DNA from: Microbacterium sp.
GTDB lineage: Bacteria; Actinomycetota; Actinomycetes; Actinomycetales; Microbacteriaceae
Reading direction: 5' to 3'
Assembly (NCBI RefSeq): GCF_003248605.1
Contig: NZ_QFPF01000036.1
Span: 1 to 21,692 of the forward strand
Length of the DNA: 21,692 nt
The notes beneath the pieces are model-generated. The model made no database searches. It was given only the letters and a program-made list of their open reading frames with translations, and was not told the origin of the DNA. The position numbers and the translations under genes are program-made. Position 1 is the stretch's first letter. Every line of letters starts with the position of its first letter. This document shows, piece by piece, positions 8,697-15,351 of this stretch.

Positions 8697-8703
8697 GACG
8701 GTT

Positions 8704-9936
8704 GTGACGTACGCCCCACCCCCCTGGCCGCCACAGGATCGCCGCGACGGCGTGCCGTCCGCGTCGTTCTCATCGGCCCTCGATCAGCCTCCCCATGCGA
8801 CCGGCGCCTACATCCCGCCGCCACCTCCGACGGTGCACACGCTCCCGCAACTGCCCGAGGTGCCGCGCAGGGGGCGCAGCGCTTCCCTCTGGCTGCTCGG
8901 TGCCCTCGTCCTGGTCTCCGTGGGACTCGTGGGCTACTTCCTCACCTTTCTCGGGGCGGGGGCGTCCATCCTCGGGCTCGTGCTGGCGCTGGTGCCCTTC
9001 GTCGGGGTGCTGCTCGCGGTGCGCCTCGTGGACCGCTGGGAGCCCGAACCACGCAGTCTCCTCGTGCTCGCGGTCGCCTGGGGCGCGGTCGCCTCCGTCG
9101 CGATCGCGCTGCTCGTGGACCTCGGCATCGTGTTCCTGATCGGCCGCGACGACACCCTCGCGCGCGAGCTCTTCTCGAGCGTCGTGCAGGCGCCGGTGGT
9201 CGAAGAGGTCGCCAAGGGTCTCGGCCTGCTCATCATCTTCGCCACCGCCCGGCGCGCCTTCGACGGCCCGGTCGACGGAGTCGTCTACGGCGCTCTGGTG
9301 GGCGCGGGATTCGCCTTCACCGAGAACATCCAGTACTTCGCGATCAGCTTCCTGCAGGGAGGGATCGAGGATGTCACCGGCACCTTCTTCGTGCGCGGCA
9401 TCCTCTCGCCCTTCGCCCACGCCATGTTCACGGCGATCATCGGGTTCGCCTTGGGCCTCGCCGCTCGCCGGGGCGCGCGCGGGGGAGTGCTCGGGTACTG
9501 GATGCTGGGGCTCGTCGGAGCGATCCTGCTGCACGCCTTCTGGAACGGCTCCGCGATGCTCGGCGACTTCTTCGCGCTCTACCTCACCCTGCAGGTGCCG
9601 TTGTTCGTCGGCTTCATCCTGGGCATCGTCGCGCTCCGACGGCAGGAGTCGCGTCTGACCCACCAGCGACTGGGGGAGTACGCCGCGGCGGGCTGGTTCA
9701 CATCGCAGGAGGTCGACATGCTCGCCACAGGCGCCGGTCGCAAGCGGGGGCTGGCGTGGGCGCGCGGTCTGCGCGGGGATCGCACGGCGATCATGCGAGA
9801 GTTCATCGCCGACGCGACGGGGCTCGCGGCGGCCCGTCAGCGGGCCATCTCGGGACGGGATCCCCACGCGGTCGAAGACGAGCGCGTGCTGCTCCAGCGG
9901 ACGGCGGCGGCGCGGGAATCCCTGCTCGCACTCTAA
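8704..9936 (+). CDS. PrsW family intramembrane metalloprotease
   Basis: A 410-residue membrane protein of the PrsW (CPBP-like glutamic/metallo-protease) family; the Bacillus member cuts an anti-sigma factor within the membrane. Residues 1-58 are a proline-rich, presumably cytosolic tail (PPPWPP, IPPPPPT). Helices follow at about 62-82, 88-108, 118-147, 172-185, 190-215 and more. The conserved motifs are complete: VVEEVAKG (Glu167, Glu168, Lys171), GFAFTENIQYF (Glu207, Asn208), FAHAMFT (His239) and LLHAFWNGSA (His277, Asn281). About 100 charged residues follow the last helix. GTG 8704 is chosen from the -10 box; the frame is open further upstream, but that part is antisense to the FAH gene. 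No sigma/anti-sigma pair is near, so the target is unknown. Confidence 0.88.
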   Translation: MTYAPPPWPPQDRRDGVPSASFSSALDQPPHATGAYIPPPPPTVHTLPQLPEVPRRGRSASLWLLGALVLVSVGLVGYFLTFLGAGASILGLVLALVPFVGVLLAVRLVDRWEPEPRSLLVLAVAWGAVASVAIALLVDLGIVFLIGRDDTLARELFSSVVQAPVVEEVAKGLGLLIIFATARRAFDGPVDGVVYGALVGAGFAFTENIQYFAISFLQGGIEDVTGTFFVRGILSPFAHAMFTAIIGFALGLAARRGARGGVLGYWMLGLVGAILLHAFWNGSAMLGDFFALYLTLQVPLFVGFILGIVALRRQESRLTHQRLGEYAAAGWFTSQEVDMLATGAGRKRGLAWARGLRGDRTAIMREFIADATGLAAARQRAISGRDPHAVEDERVLLQRTAAARESLLAL

Positions 9937-9937
9937 A

Positions 9938-9988
9938 ACTCAGCGCCCGGTGCCGCGGCGATGCCTGCGTGTCAACCGGGCGCTGAGT
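9938..9988. terminator. Perfect 14-bp inverted repeat after the PrsW-type gene
   Basis: ACTCAGCGCCCGGT (9938-9951) and ACCGGGCGCTGAGT (9975-9988) are exact inverse complements around a 23-base loop, starting 2 bases after the stop codon. There is no T run, so it is either a Rho-assisted or mRNA-stabilising hairpin, or a protein-binding palindrome. Terminator is the default reading from its position. Confidence 0.6.
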
Positions 9989-10057
9989 CGGCCTGAACCC
10001 AGGTTGCCCGGGCCGCGCGCAGGTGTCAACCCCTCTTGACGGCCGCGCCGGCGTGCT

Positions 10058-10086
10058 TTGACGCCCGCGTCCGGCTCGGGTTGGAT
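10058..10086 (+). promoter_or_regulatory. Putative promoter of the FKBP gene (TTGACG, 17 bases, TTGGAT)
   Basis: TTGACG at 10058-10063 and TTGGAT at 10081-10086 are 17 bases apart, and ATG 10093 begins 6 bases after the second box. The second position of the -10 is T rather than the usual A, which weakens the call, but the -35 match and spacing are the best in the window. A second TTGACG lies at 10036. Confidence 0.45.
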
Positions 10087-10092
10087 GGAACC

Positions 10093-10461
10093 ATGACTGA
10101 TGAGCGCACCAAGCCCGAAATCGACGCCCCCGTCGGCGACGCCCCGACCGAACTGGTGGTCAGGGACCTGATCGAGGGCACCGGCGCCGAGGCGAAGCCC
10201 GGCGACACCGTCACCGTCCACTACGTCGGAGTGGAGTACGAGACCGGCGAGGAGTTCGACTCCTCCTGGAACCGGGGCGAGAGCATCCAGTTCCCTCTGC
10301 GCGGTCTGATCCAGGGCTGGCAGGACGGCATTCCGGGCATGAAGGCCGGCGGGCGTCGCGAGTTGGTCATCCCGCCGGCGCTCGCGTACGGCCCTCCGGG
10401 TGGGCACTTCCTCGGCGGCAAGACGCTCATCTTCGTGATCGACCTCATCGCCGTCGGCTGA
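10093..10461 (+). CDS. FKBP-type peptidyl-prolyl cis-trans isomerase
   Basis: A 122-residue single-domain FKBP that catalyses cis-trans isomerisation at proline and assists folding. It has no signal peptide or lipobox, so is probably cytosolic. Active-site residues of the family are visible: VHYVG (Tyr44), EEFDSSW (Phe55, Asp56), LIQGWQDGIPGM (Trp76), IPPALAYGPPGG (Tyr99) and LIFVIDLI (Phe114). The N-terminal 20 residues are acidic and unstructured-looking. ATG 10093 fits the homology start; a longer frame from 10036 would add a low-complexity extension across the promoter. A strong terminator follows at 10475, so it is monocistronic. Confidence 0.92.
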   Translation: MTDERTKPEIDAPVGDAPTELVVRDLIEGTGAEAKPGDTVTVHYVGVEYETGEEFDSSWNRGESIQFPLRGLIQGWQDGIPGMKAGGRRELVIPPALAYGPPGGHFLGGKTLIFVIDLIAVG

Positions 10462-10474
10462 CCCGCCCCGCATC

Positions 10475-10503
10475 GAACGACCCCGGCGGCGCCGGGGTCG
10501 TTC
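10475..10503 (+). terminator. Terminator hairpin after the FKBP gene
   Basis: A 13-bp perfect stem: GAACGACCCCGGC (10475-10487) with GCCGGGGTCGTTC (10491-10503) around the loop GGC. It starts 13 bases after the stop codon and is followed by ATCGTTTCGTC, a weak T-rich tail. Confidence 0.85.
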
Positions 10504-10536
10504 ATCGTTTCGTCACATCGTCGTCGCGCATCGGAA

Positions 10537-10552
10537 TACATGCACCTGCATA
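10537..10552. promoter_or_regulatory. Palindromic operator-like element upstream of yceI
   Basis: TACATGCACCTGCATA contains the perfect palindrome ATGCA-CC-TGCAT. Thirteen of its 16 bases recur at 14051-14066, the only other promoter in the window where I see this element. It overlaps a plausible -10 (CATACT, 10550-10555) about 58 bases before the yceI start, a position suited to a repressor. MarR-type dimers bind sites of this size, but no regulator gene is present here. Confidence 0.5.
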
Positions 10553-10609
10553 CTGGTTGACGACGAAAGACGCCGTGCAAACGGCACCCACGATCCCCAA
10601 GGAGACAGC

Positions 10610-11167
10610 ATGAGCGCCACCACCCTCGACCTTCCCGGTTACAAGCCCGGCACCTGGGTTCTCGACCCTTCGCACAGCGAGGTCACCTTCAGCGTCCGCC
10701 ACATGATGATCTCGAAGGTGCGCGGCACCTTCGGTGTCAAGAGCGCCACGCTCGTCGCCCCCGAGAACCCGCTCGAGGCCGAGGTCACCGCCAGCGTCGA
10801 CGTCGCCTCGATCGACACGAAGGACGAGAACCGCGACCAGCACCTGCGCTCGGCCGACTTCTTCGATGCCGAGACCTACCCGACGATGGACTTCCGCTCC
10901 ACCGGTGCCCGCATCGAGGGTGACGACCTCTACATCGACGGCGACCTCACGATCCGCGGCATCACCAAGACCGTCACGTTCGAGCTCGACTTCGGTGGAT
11001 TCGGCACCGACCCCTACGGCAACTACAAGGCCGGCGCCAGCGCCAAGACCGTCATCAACCGCGAGGACTTCGGTCTGACGTGGAACGCCGCGCTCGAGAC
11101 CGGCGGCGTGCTCGTCGGCAAGGACGTGACGATCACCCTCGACCTGCAGGGTTCGCTGCAGGCCTGA
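10610..11167 (+). CDS. YceI family protein (lipocalin-like polyisoprenoid-binding fold)
   Basis: A 185-residue YceI-domain protein. Members form an extended beta-barrel that binds long isoprenoid chains or amphiphiles and are often stress-induced. Family marks: [28 protein letters not shown] (residues 14-41), ADVASIDT-type strand ([22 protein letters not shown]), [23 protein letters not shown] and the closing FGLTWN...[14 protein letters not shown]. Unlike E. coli YceI it has no signal peptide, as is usual for actinobacterial members, so it should be cytosolic. AAGGAGA 4 bases before ATG 10610 gives a near-ideal ribosome-binding site, implying strong expression. The palindrome at 10537 suggests repression shared with the LLM operon. 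A terminator follows. Confidence 0.92.
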   Translation: MSATTLDLPGYKPGTWVLDPSHSEVTFSVRHMMISKVRGTFGVKSATLVAPENPLEAEVTASVDVASIDTKDENRDQHLRSADFFDAETYPTMDFRSTGARIEGDDLYIDGDLTIRGITKTVTFELDFGGFGTDPYGNYKAGASAKTVINREDFGLTWNAALETGGVLVGKDVTITLDLQGSLQA

Positions 11168-11177
11168 CATCGCGAGC

Positions 11178-11219
11178 AGGGGTGGATGTCGCGGCCGATG
11201 GGTCGCCGCATCCACCCCT
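11178..11219 (+). terminator. Terminator hairpin after yceI
   Basis: An 11-bp perfect stem: AGGGGTGGATG (11178-11188) with CATCCACCCCT (11209-11219), loop of 20 bases, then TTTCTCGTG. It begins 11 bases after the yceI stop and separates it from the rpsO promoter. Confidence 0.8.
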
Positions 11220-11251
11220 TTCTCGTGTCCGCGCGCGGATCGGTTTGCCTG

Positions 11252-11257
11252 TAGACT
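11252..11257 (+). promoter_or_regulatory. -10 box TAGACT, putative rpsO promoter
   Basis: TAGACT, preceded directly by CTG, with a predicted start near 11264 and so a leader of about 85 bases before rpsO. No good -35 is found at 17 bases. The leader contains GGCGATGGGCGCC and other self-complementary GC-rich parts that might serve S15 autoregulation. Confidence 0.5.
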
Positions 11258-11334
11258 CTTCAGGTTGCCGTTCGATCGGCCGCGGATAAAGAGAGCTCAC
11301 GCATCAGGCGATGGGCGCCGCGCAATGAAGAGAA

Positions 11335-11346
11335 AGGGGATCCCCT
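11335..11346. promoter_or_regulatory. Palindrome covering the rpsO Shine-Dalgarno sequence
   Basis: AGGGGATCCCCT is a perfect 12-bp palindrome. Its left arm (GGGG, 9 bases before the ATG at 11349) is the only candidate ribosome-binding site, so pairing with the right arm (AGGG/CCCT, loop GATC) would hide it. E. coli rpsO is translationally autoregulated by S15; whether this is used here is inference. Confidence 0.4.
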
Positions 11347-11348
11347 CT

Positions 11349-11618
11349 ATGCCGCTTGAATTCGAAGCCAAGAAGGCGATCATCGAAGAGTACGCGACGC
11401 ACCCCGGTGACACCGGATCCCCCGAGGTGCAGGTCGCGATGCTGACGCAGCGCATCAAGGACCTCACAGAGCACCTGAAGGAGCACAAGCACGACCACCA
11501 CTCGCGTCGTGGTCTGTTCCTGATGGTCGGTCAGCGCCGTCGTCTGCTCGGCTACCTCCAGGACATCGACATCAACCGCTACCGCGCGTTGATCGAGAAG
11601 CTGGGGCTGCGCCGCTAA
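11349..11618 (+). CDS. rpsO: 30S ribosomal protein S15
   Basis: The 89-residue primary binding protein of the small subunit; it binds the three-way junction of 16S rRNA and helps form bridge B4 to the large subunit. Length is exactly that of the family. Recognisable blocks are [47 protein letters not shown] and [14 protein letters not shown] 11349 (MPLEFEAKK) is the homologous start; an upstream in-frame ATG at 11325 would add MKRKGIPS and is rejected. The gene is monocistronic here, ended by a strong terminator, and pnp, its usual downstream partner in many bacteria, lies about 7.9 kb further on. Confidence 0.97.
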   Translation: MPLEFEAKKAIIEEYATHPGDTGSPEVQVAMLTQRIKDLTEHLKEHKHDHHSRRGLFLMVGQRRRLLGYLQDIDINRYRALIEKLGLRR

Positions 11619-11651
11619 GTCGCGCCAGCGTTCAATCGCACGAAACTTCTT

Positions 11652-11683
11652 GAAGGGCCGTCCCAGGTGTGGGGCGGCCCTTC
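11652..11683. terminator. Terminator hairpin between convergent rpsO and the dioxygenase gene
   Basis: GAAGGGCCGTCCC (11652-11664) pairs with GGGGCGGCCCTTC (11671-11683), 13 bp with one G-U pair and a 6-base loop AGGTGT. It starts 33 bases after the rpsO stop and ends 6 bases before the dioxygenase stop, so it probably serves both strands. Confidence 0.85.
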
Positions 11684-11689
11684 CTCGTG

Positions 11690-12700
11690 TCAGGCGCGCG
11701 CCGCCAGGAGATCCGCGTGCCAGCGCTCGGCGACGTCGGGGTGCGCGCGCAGCCGCGACTTGAGGGCGTTCTCGCCGTACAGGGCGTGAATCGGATTCGA
11801 CGGGTCGTCGGAGACCCCGGAGGCGCGGGCGGCCAGCTCCGGCGGCAGCTCGATCAGCGGCAGGGTCGCATCGAGCGCGGGGTTGAAGAAGAACGGCACC
11901 GAGATGCGGTCTTCGGGCGACCGCGGTGAGAGCACACGGTGATTGGTGGCCGTGAGGTAGCCCTGCGTGGCGTACTCGAGCATCTCGCCGATGTTGACGA
12001 CGAAGGCCCCGGGAACGGGAGGCGCATCGACCCAGACCCCGTCGCGCTCTACCTGCAGGCCGCCCTTTCCGGGCTCGATCCAGAGCAGGGTGAGCACGCC
12101 CGAGTCCTTGTGGGCTCCGACGCCCTGCGCGGGCTCGGGGTCGTCGGTGCCGGGGTAGCGGATGATCTTGATCAGCGTGGACGGCTCGCCGAAGGGCGCG
12201 GCGAAGTAGTCCTCGGGTGCGCCGAGGGCGAGCGCCCAGGCGCGCAGCAGCTTGCGGGACACGCCGGCCAGGTGATCGTGCCACTCGGCGACCACGTCGC
12301 GCAGTTCGGGGAGGGCGTCGGGCCACATGTTCGGGCCGATGAGCCGCGCGAAATCGGGAGACGCGGCATCCCGCACCGCCTCGCGTTCCGGGCCGATGTC
12401 GATCTGCTCGCGCCAGTCGACCGCGCCCCGGGTGCGCTCCCCGCCGACCCTCGTGTAGCCCCGGAAGTGCGGGCTTCGGACGTTCTCGATCGCCAGCTTG
12501 TCAGCCTCGGGCAGCTCGAAGAACCGCCGCGCGACACTGTGCAGGCGTGCCTCGAGGTCGGCCGTCACGCCGGTACCGGTGAGATAGAAGAATCCCACCT
12601 CGTGGGTGGCGGCGCGCAGCTCCTGCCGAAAGCGCTCGGACGCCTCTGCGCCCCGGTCGAGTGCCGACAGATCGAGCACCGGAAGGTTCAGCTCACTCAT
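11690..12700 (-). CDS. Isopenicillin N synthase family Fe(II)/2-oxoglutarate-type dioxygenase
   Basis: A 336-residue cytosolic non-heme iron oxygenase with the double-stranded beta-helix fold. The N-terminal DIOX_N half has LPVLDLSAL and HEVGFFYLTGTGV (33-45). The C-terminal 2OG-Fe(II) domain has the facial triad HKD (His197, Asp199) and TNHRVLSP (His254), and the RxS pair (Arg265, Ser267 in DRISVPFFFNP) that binds the co-substrate carboxylate. By family, the RxS pair suggests ordinary 2-oxoglutarate use; true isopenicillin N synthases also carry it, so it does not decide the point. No peptide synthetase or other antibiotic gene is near, so the label is only a family name. ATG 12700 lies 6 bases after TACCCT, consistent with a leaderless message. 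The frame is open far upstream across the next gene; that part is not coding. Confidence 0.9.
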   Translation of the reverse strand: MSELNLPVLDLSALDRGAEASERFRQELRAATHEVGFFYLTGTGVTADLEARLHSVARRFFELPEADKLAIENVRSPHFRGYTRVGGERTRGAVDWREQIDIGPEREAVRDAASPDFARLIGPNMWPDALPELRDVVAEWHDHLAGVSRKLLRAWALALGAPEDYFAAPFGEPSTLIKIIRYPGTDDPEPAQGVGAHKDSGVLTLLWIEPGKGGLQVERDGVWVDAPPVPGAFVVNIGEMLEYATQGYLTATNHRVLSPRSPEDRISVPFFFNPALDATLPLIELPPELAARASGVSDDPSNPIHALYGENALKSRLRAHPDVAERWHADLLAARA

Positions 12701-12706
12701 GCCGCC

Positions 12707-12712
12707 AGGGTA
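12707..12712 (-). promoter_or_regulatory. -10 box TACCCT, leaderless promoter of the dioxygenase gene
   Basis: On the minus strand TACCCT, then GGCGGC (6 bases), then ATG. GGCGG is a poor ribosome-binding site directly abutting the start, so a leaderless message is the simpler reading. Confidence 0.55.
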
Positions 12713-12746
12713 GGTGGAGGATGAGCGCGTCGTCACGCCGTGTTGC

Positions 12747-12764
12747 CCCGCGTTACCACGCGGG
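12747..12764 (-). terminator. Hairpin after the acyltransferase gene
   Basis: CCCGCGT (12747-12753) and ACGCGGG (12758-12764) form a 7-bp stem with a 4-base loop, 7 bases beyond the acyltransferase stop codon on the minus strand. No T run; weak. Confidence 0.45.
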
Positions 12765-12771
12765 CGCGTGA

Positions 12772-13938
12772 TCAGCGCGGGCGGCGCGACCCCGTCGGGT
12801 CCGACCGTCGTCCCTCGCGGCCGGCGAGGGCGGGATCGGCGAACAGCCACGTTGGTCGGGGCTCGACGAGCGGCCGGAAGAGACGGCGCACGGGCTGTGT
12901 GGCAAGGCCCAGCGCGACGCCGACGGCGAGCACGACCACGAGAGGCAGCCACAGCCACGTCGGTTCGAGATCGCGCAGCACGCCCGACTCGCGGAACGGA
13001 TAGAGCACGAAGGAATGCAGCAGATAGACGTACATCGTGTACTGGCCGAAATGGGTCCACCAGGTGTGCCTCAGCGGCACGAGCGCGAAGAACGCGACGC
13101 TGAGCACGAGGGCGATCGCCATGAGCGCCAGTCGGACGCCGCCGGCCCACCACTGATCGCCGCCGAGGGCGGCGTACGAGTCGTCGTAGAAGAGCCAGGT
13201 GCGCAGGTTCATCCGCTCCCACACGTCCACGAAGGCCCAGGCCGCCCATCCCGTGACGCCGAGGACAGCCAGCGCCGCCGCCGTGACCCACCAGGGCCTG
13301 CGATCCAGCAGCCGCAACCGGTTCACCACGTCCCGCTCGCTCAGCCACCACCCCAGGGCGAAGAAGGGCAGCAGGCCGAGCGTGCGCGAGAGCGAGAAGG
13401 TCGAGTCGATGTTCGTCACGTACCCGGCGCCGACCGAGATGAGCACGGTCCACACCAGGGGCCATCGGAGCAGAGCGAGGTAGGGCAGCACGAGGCGGAA
13501 GATGCCGAGGGCGAGCAGGAACCACAGTGTCCACGACGGCTGGCTGAGGTTGGGGTCGCCGTCCCCCTCGACGATCCACTTGGTCAGGGTCCACAGGCCC
13601 TCGAAGATGACGTAGGGCAGCAGGATGTCGGTGACCACGCGCGCCATCTGCCGCCTGGTCGGCGTGCCCGCCTTCGAGAAGTATCCCGAGATGATCGCGA
13701 ACGCGGGCATGTGGAACGCGTACACCGTGAGGTAGAGGGCGAGGGCGATGTCGGAGTCGTAGGTCAGACGCTGCACGGCATGGCCGAGCACCACGAGGAC
13801 GATGCACGCGAAGCGGGCATTGTCCCAGAACGGCACGCGGCGCTTGGGGCGCGGCGTCGTCCCCGTCGCGGGCGACCCGGGGTCGGAGGAGCGCGGGGCG
13901 GATGCCGCGGCCCGGCCGGGCGGAGTGGTCTGGCTCAT
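12772..13938 (-). CDS. Acyltransferase family (AT3-like) integral membrane protein
   Basis: A 388-residue protein with about ten predicted transmembrane helices. Such proteins move acyl groups onto sugars or glycans at the cell envelope. The first helix region has the family signature PFWDNARFACIVLVVLGHAV, with the His of the LGH motif near residue 50. Next come TVYAFHMPAFAIISGYFSK, the R-rich loop TPTRRQMARVV, WTLWFLLALGIFR, and late YTMYVYLLHSFVLYPF. Residues 1-30 are Ala/Pro/Ser-rich and cytosolic. ATG 13938 is preferred: it follows TAGGGT at 13949-13954 by 10 bases, and longer in-frame starts up to 14055 would cross the promoter region of the divergent LLM operon. No SGNH domain is attached, although an SGNH domain occurs in another protein of this window. 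Confidence 0.85.
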   Translation of the reverse strand: MSQTTPPGRAAASAPRSSDPGSPATGTTPRPKRRVPFWDNARFACIVLVVLGHAVQRLTYDSDIALALYLTVYAFHMPAFAIISGYFSKAGTPTRRQMARVVTDILLPYVIFEGLWTLTKWIVEGDGDPNLSQPSWTLWFLLALGIFRLVLPYLALLRWPLVWTVLISVGAGYVTNIDSTFSLSRTLGLLPFFALGWWLSERDVVNRLRLLDRRPWWVTAAALAVLGVTGWAAWAFVDVWERMNLRTWLFYDDSYAALGGDQWWAGGVRLALMAIALVLSVAFFALVPLRHTWWTHFGQYTMYVYLLHSFVLYPFRESGVLRDLEPTWLWLPLVVVLAVGVALGLATQPVRRLFRPLVEPRPTWLFADPALAGREGRRSDPTGSRRPR

Positions 13939-13948
13939 GAGCGTGCTC

Positions 13949-13954
13949 ACCCTA
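13949..13954 (-). promoter_or_regulatory. -10 box TAGGGT before the acyltransferase gene
   Basis: On the minus strand TAGGGT is followed by 10 bases and ATG 13938, giving a leader of only about 3-4 bases. An in-frame GTG overlaps the box itself and is not a credible start. Confidence 0.45.
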
Positions 13955-14050
13955 CCGCGGCACCGCGGCGCGGCATCCCCTGCTCTGGCGGATGCGGGGC
14001 GCGGCCTCGAGCCGGGCGGAATAATCTGGGGGAGCGGACGTTTCACCGGG

Positions 14051-14066
14051 TACATTCATTTGCATA
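14051..14066. promoter_or_regulatory. Operator-like element upstream of the LLM/FMN reductase operon
   Basis: TACATTCATTTGCATA, matching 13 of 16 bases of the yceI element at 10537-10552, with the palindrome ATTCA-TT-TGCAT (one mismatch). It lies 46 bases before the LLM start and overlaps a possible -10 (CATAGA). This is the most AT-rich patch of the 173-base gap between the divergent acyltransferase and LLM genes. Confidence 0.5.
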
Positions 14067-14111
14067 GACACTCGCGACGGTGATCCCGGCGCGGAGGAAG
14101 CGGAGCAGATC

Positions 14112-15350
14112 GTGAACGACACCACGTCACAGGCCGTGCAGTTCGGCATCTTCTCGGTGAGCGACATCACCGAGGATCCCACCACCGGCAAGACGCCGAG
14201 CGAGGCGGAGAAGATCCGCAACGCGGTGACGGTCGCCACGCACGCCGAAGCGGTGGGGCTCGATGTCTTCGCGCTCGGCGAGCACCACAACCCGCCCTTC
14301 TGGTCCTCTTCTCCCACGACGACGCTGGCCTACATCGCCGCTCAGACGGAGCGCCTGATCCTGTCGACCGCGACGACGCTGATCACGACCAACGACCCGG
14401 TGAAGATCGCCGAGGACTACGCGATGCTGCAGCATCTCTCGGGGGGCCGGGTCGATCTCACCCTCGGGCGCGGCAACACCGGTCCCGTCTACCCGTGGTT
14501 CGGACAGGACATCCGCCAGGGGCTCCCGCTCGCCATCGAGAACTACGCGCTTCTGCACAAGCTGTGGCGTGAGGACGTCGTGGACTGGGAGGGCAAATTC
14601 CGCACCCCGCTCCAGGGGTTCACCTCGACGCCGCGGCCGCTCGACGGCATCGCGCCGTTCGTGTGGCACGGCTCGATCCGCACCCCCGAGATCGCCGAAC
14701 AGGCCGCGTACTACGGCGATGGCTTCTTCGCCAACAACATCTTCTGGCCCAAGGAGCACTACCAGCGCTTGATCGCCCTCTACCGTCAGCGGTACGCGCA
14801 CTACGGCCACGGCACCCCCGAGCAGGCGATCGTCGGGCTCGGCGGACAGGTGTTCATGGCGGCGAAGTCGCAGGATGCCGTGGCCCGGTTCCGCCCGTAC
14901 TTCGACAACGCCCCCGTCTACGGACACGGACCGTCGCTCGAGGACTTCGCCGAGATGACGCCGCTCACGGTCGGCTCGCCGCAGCAGGTCATCGACCGCT
15001 ACGCCGCGATGCGCGACACCTTCGGCGACTACCAGCGCCAGCTGTTCCTGATGGATCACGCAGGCCTGCCGCTGAAGACGGTGCTCGAGCAGCTCGACAT
15101 CCTCGGCGGCGAGGTCGTGCCGGTCCTGCGTCGCGAGCTGGCGAAGAACCGGCCGGCCGAGGTGCCCGACGGTCCCACGCACGCGGCCCGCGTGCGCGCG
15201 GTCTACGGCGACGGACCCGCGCGTGAGGCCCGCCCGCGGGCCAACCGGGGCGACAACCTCGCGGGTCCCTCGCCGTATCAGGACGCCGCCGCGGCTCCCG
15301 TGCTGGCGGGGTCGGCCTTCGGCGCCGCCGCGACGCGGAAGGGGGCCTGA
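14112..15350 (+). CDS. LLM class flavin-dependent oxidoreductase, CE1758-like
   Basis: A 412-residue bacterial-luciferase-like TIM-barrel monooxygenase that would use reduced FMN (or F420) and oxygen on an unknown substrate. Family blocks: an N-terminal FGIFSVSDIT strand, AVGLDVFALGEHH (48-60), LSTATTLITTNDPVKIAEDYAMLQHLSGGRVDLTLGRG (95-132) and YYGDGFFANN. The sequence and the partner gene fit the CE1758 subfamily, which is typically paired with a CE1759 FMN reductase. The C-terminal 45 residues (after VRAVYGDGPA) are Ala/Pro/Arg-rich and probably disordered. GTG 14112 has GGAG 6 bases upstream, with a further GGAGGAA upstream of that. The reductase starts 1 base after the stop, so the two are translationally linked. 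Confidence 0.9.
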   Translation: MNDTTSQAVQFGIFSVSDITEDPTTGKTPSEAEKIRNAVTVATHAEAVGLDVFALGEHHNPPFWSSSPTTTLAYIAAQTERLILSTATTLITTNDPVKIAEDYAMLQHLSGGRVDLTLGRGNTGPVYPWFGQDIRQGLPLAIENYALLHKLWREDVVDWEGKFRTPLQGFTSTPRPLDGIAPFVWHGSIRTPEIAEQAAYYGDGFFANNIFWPKEHYQRLIALYRQRYAHYGHGTPEQAIVGLGGQVFMAAKSQDAVARFRPYFDNAPVYGHGPSLEDFAEMTPLTVGSPQQVIDRYAAMRDTFGDYQRQLFLMDHAGLPLKTVLEQLDILGGEVVPVLRRELAKNRPAEVPDGPTHAARVRAVYGDGPAREARPRANRGDNLAGPSPYQDAAAAPVLAGSAFGAAATRKGA

Positions 15351-15351
15351 G

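Noticed and set aside
8479..8703. A longer PrsW-type protein starting at 8479
   Set aside because: The extra part is antisense to the FAH gene and crosses both promoters; GTG 8704 after the TAGGCT box is the sensible start.
11690..12700. Isopenicillin N synthase as a sign of a beta-lactam gene cluster
   Set aside because: No ACV synthetase, epimerase or other antibiotic gene is present, and the family name covers many ordinary dioxygenases.
13939..14055. An N-terminal extension of the acyltransferase up to 14055
   Set aside because: It would run through the LLM promoter region and encodes only Arg/Pro/Ala-rich sequence unlike the family.
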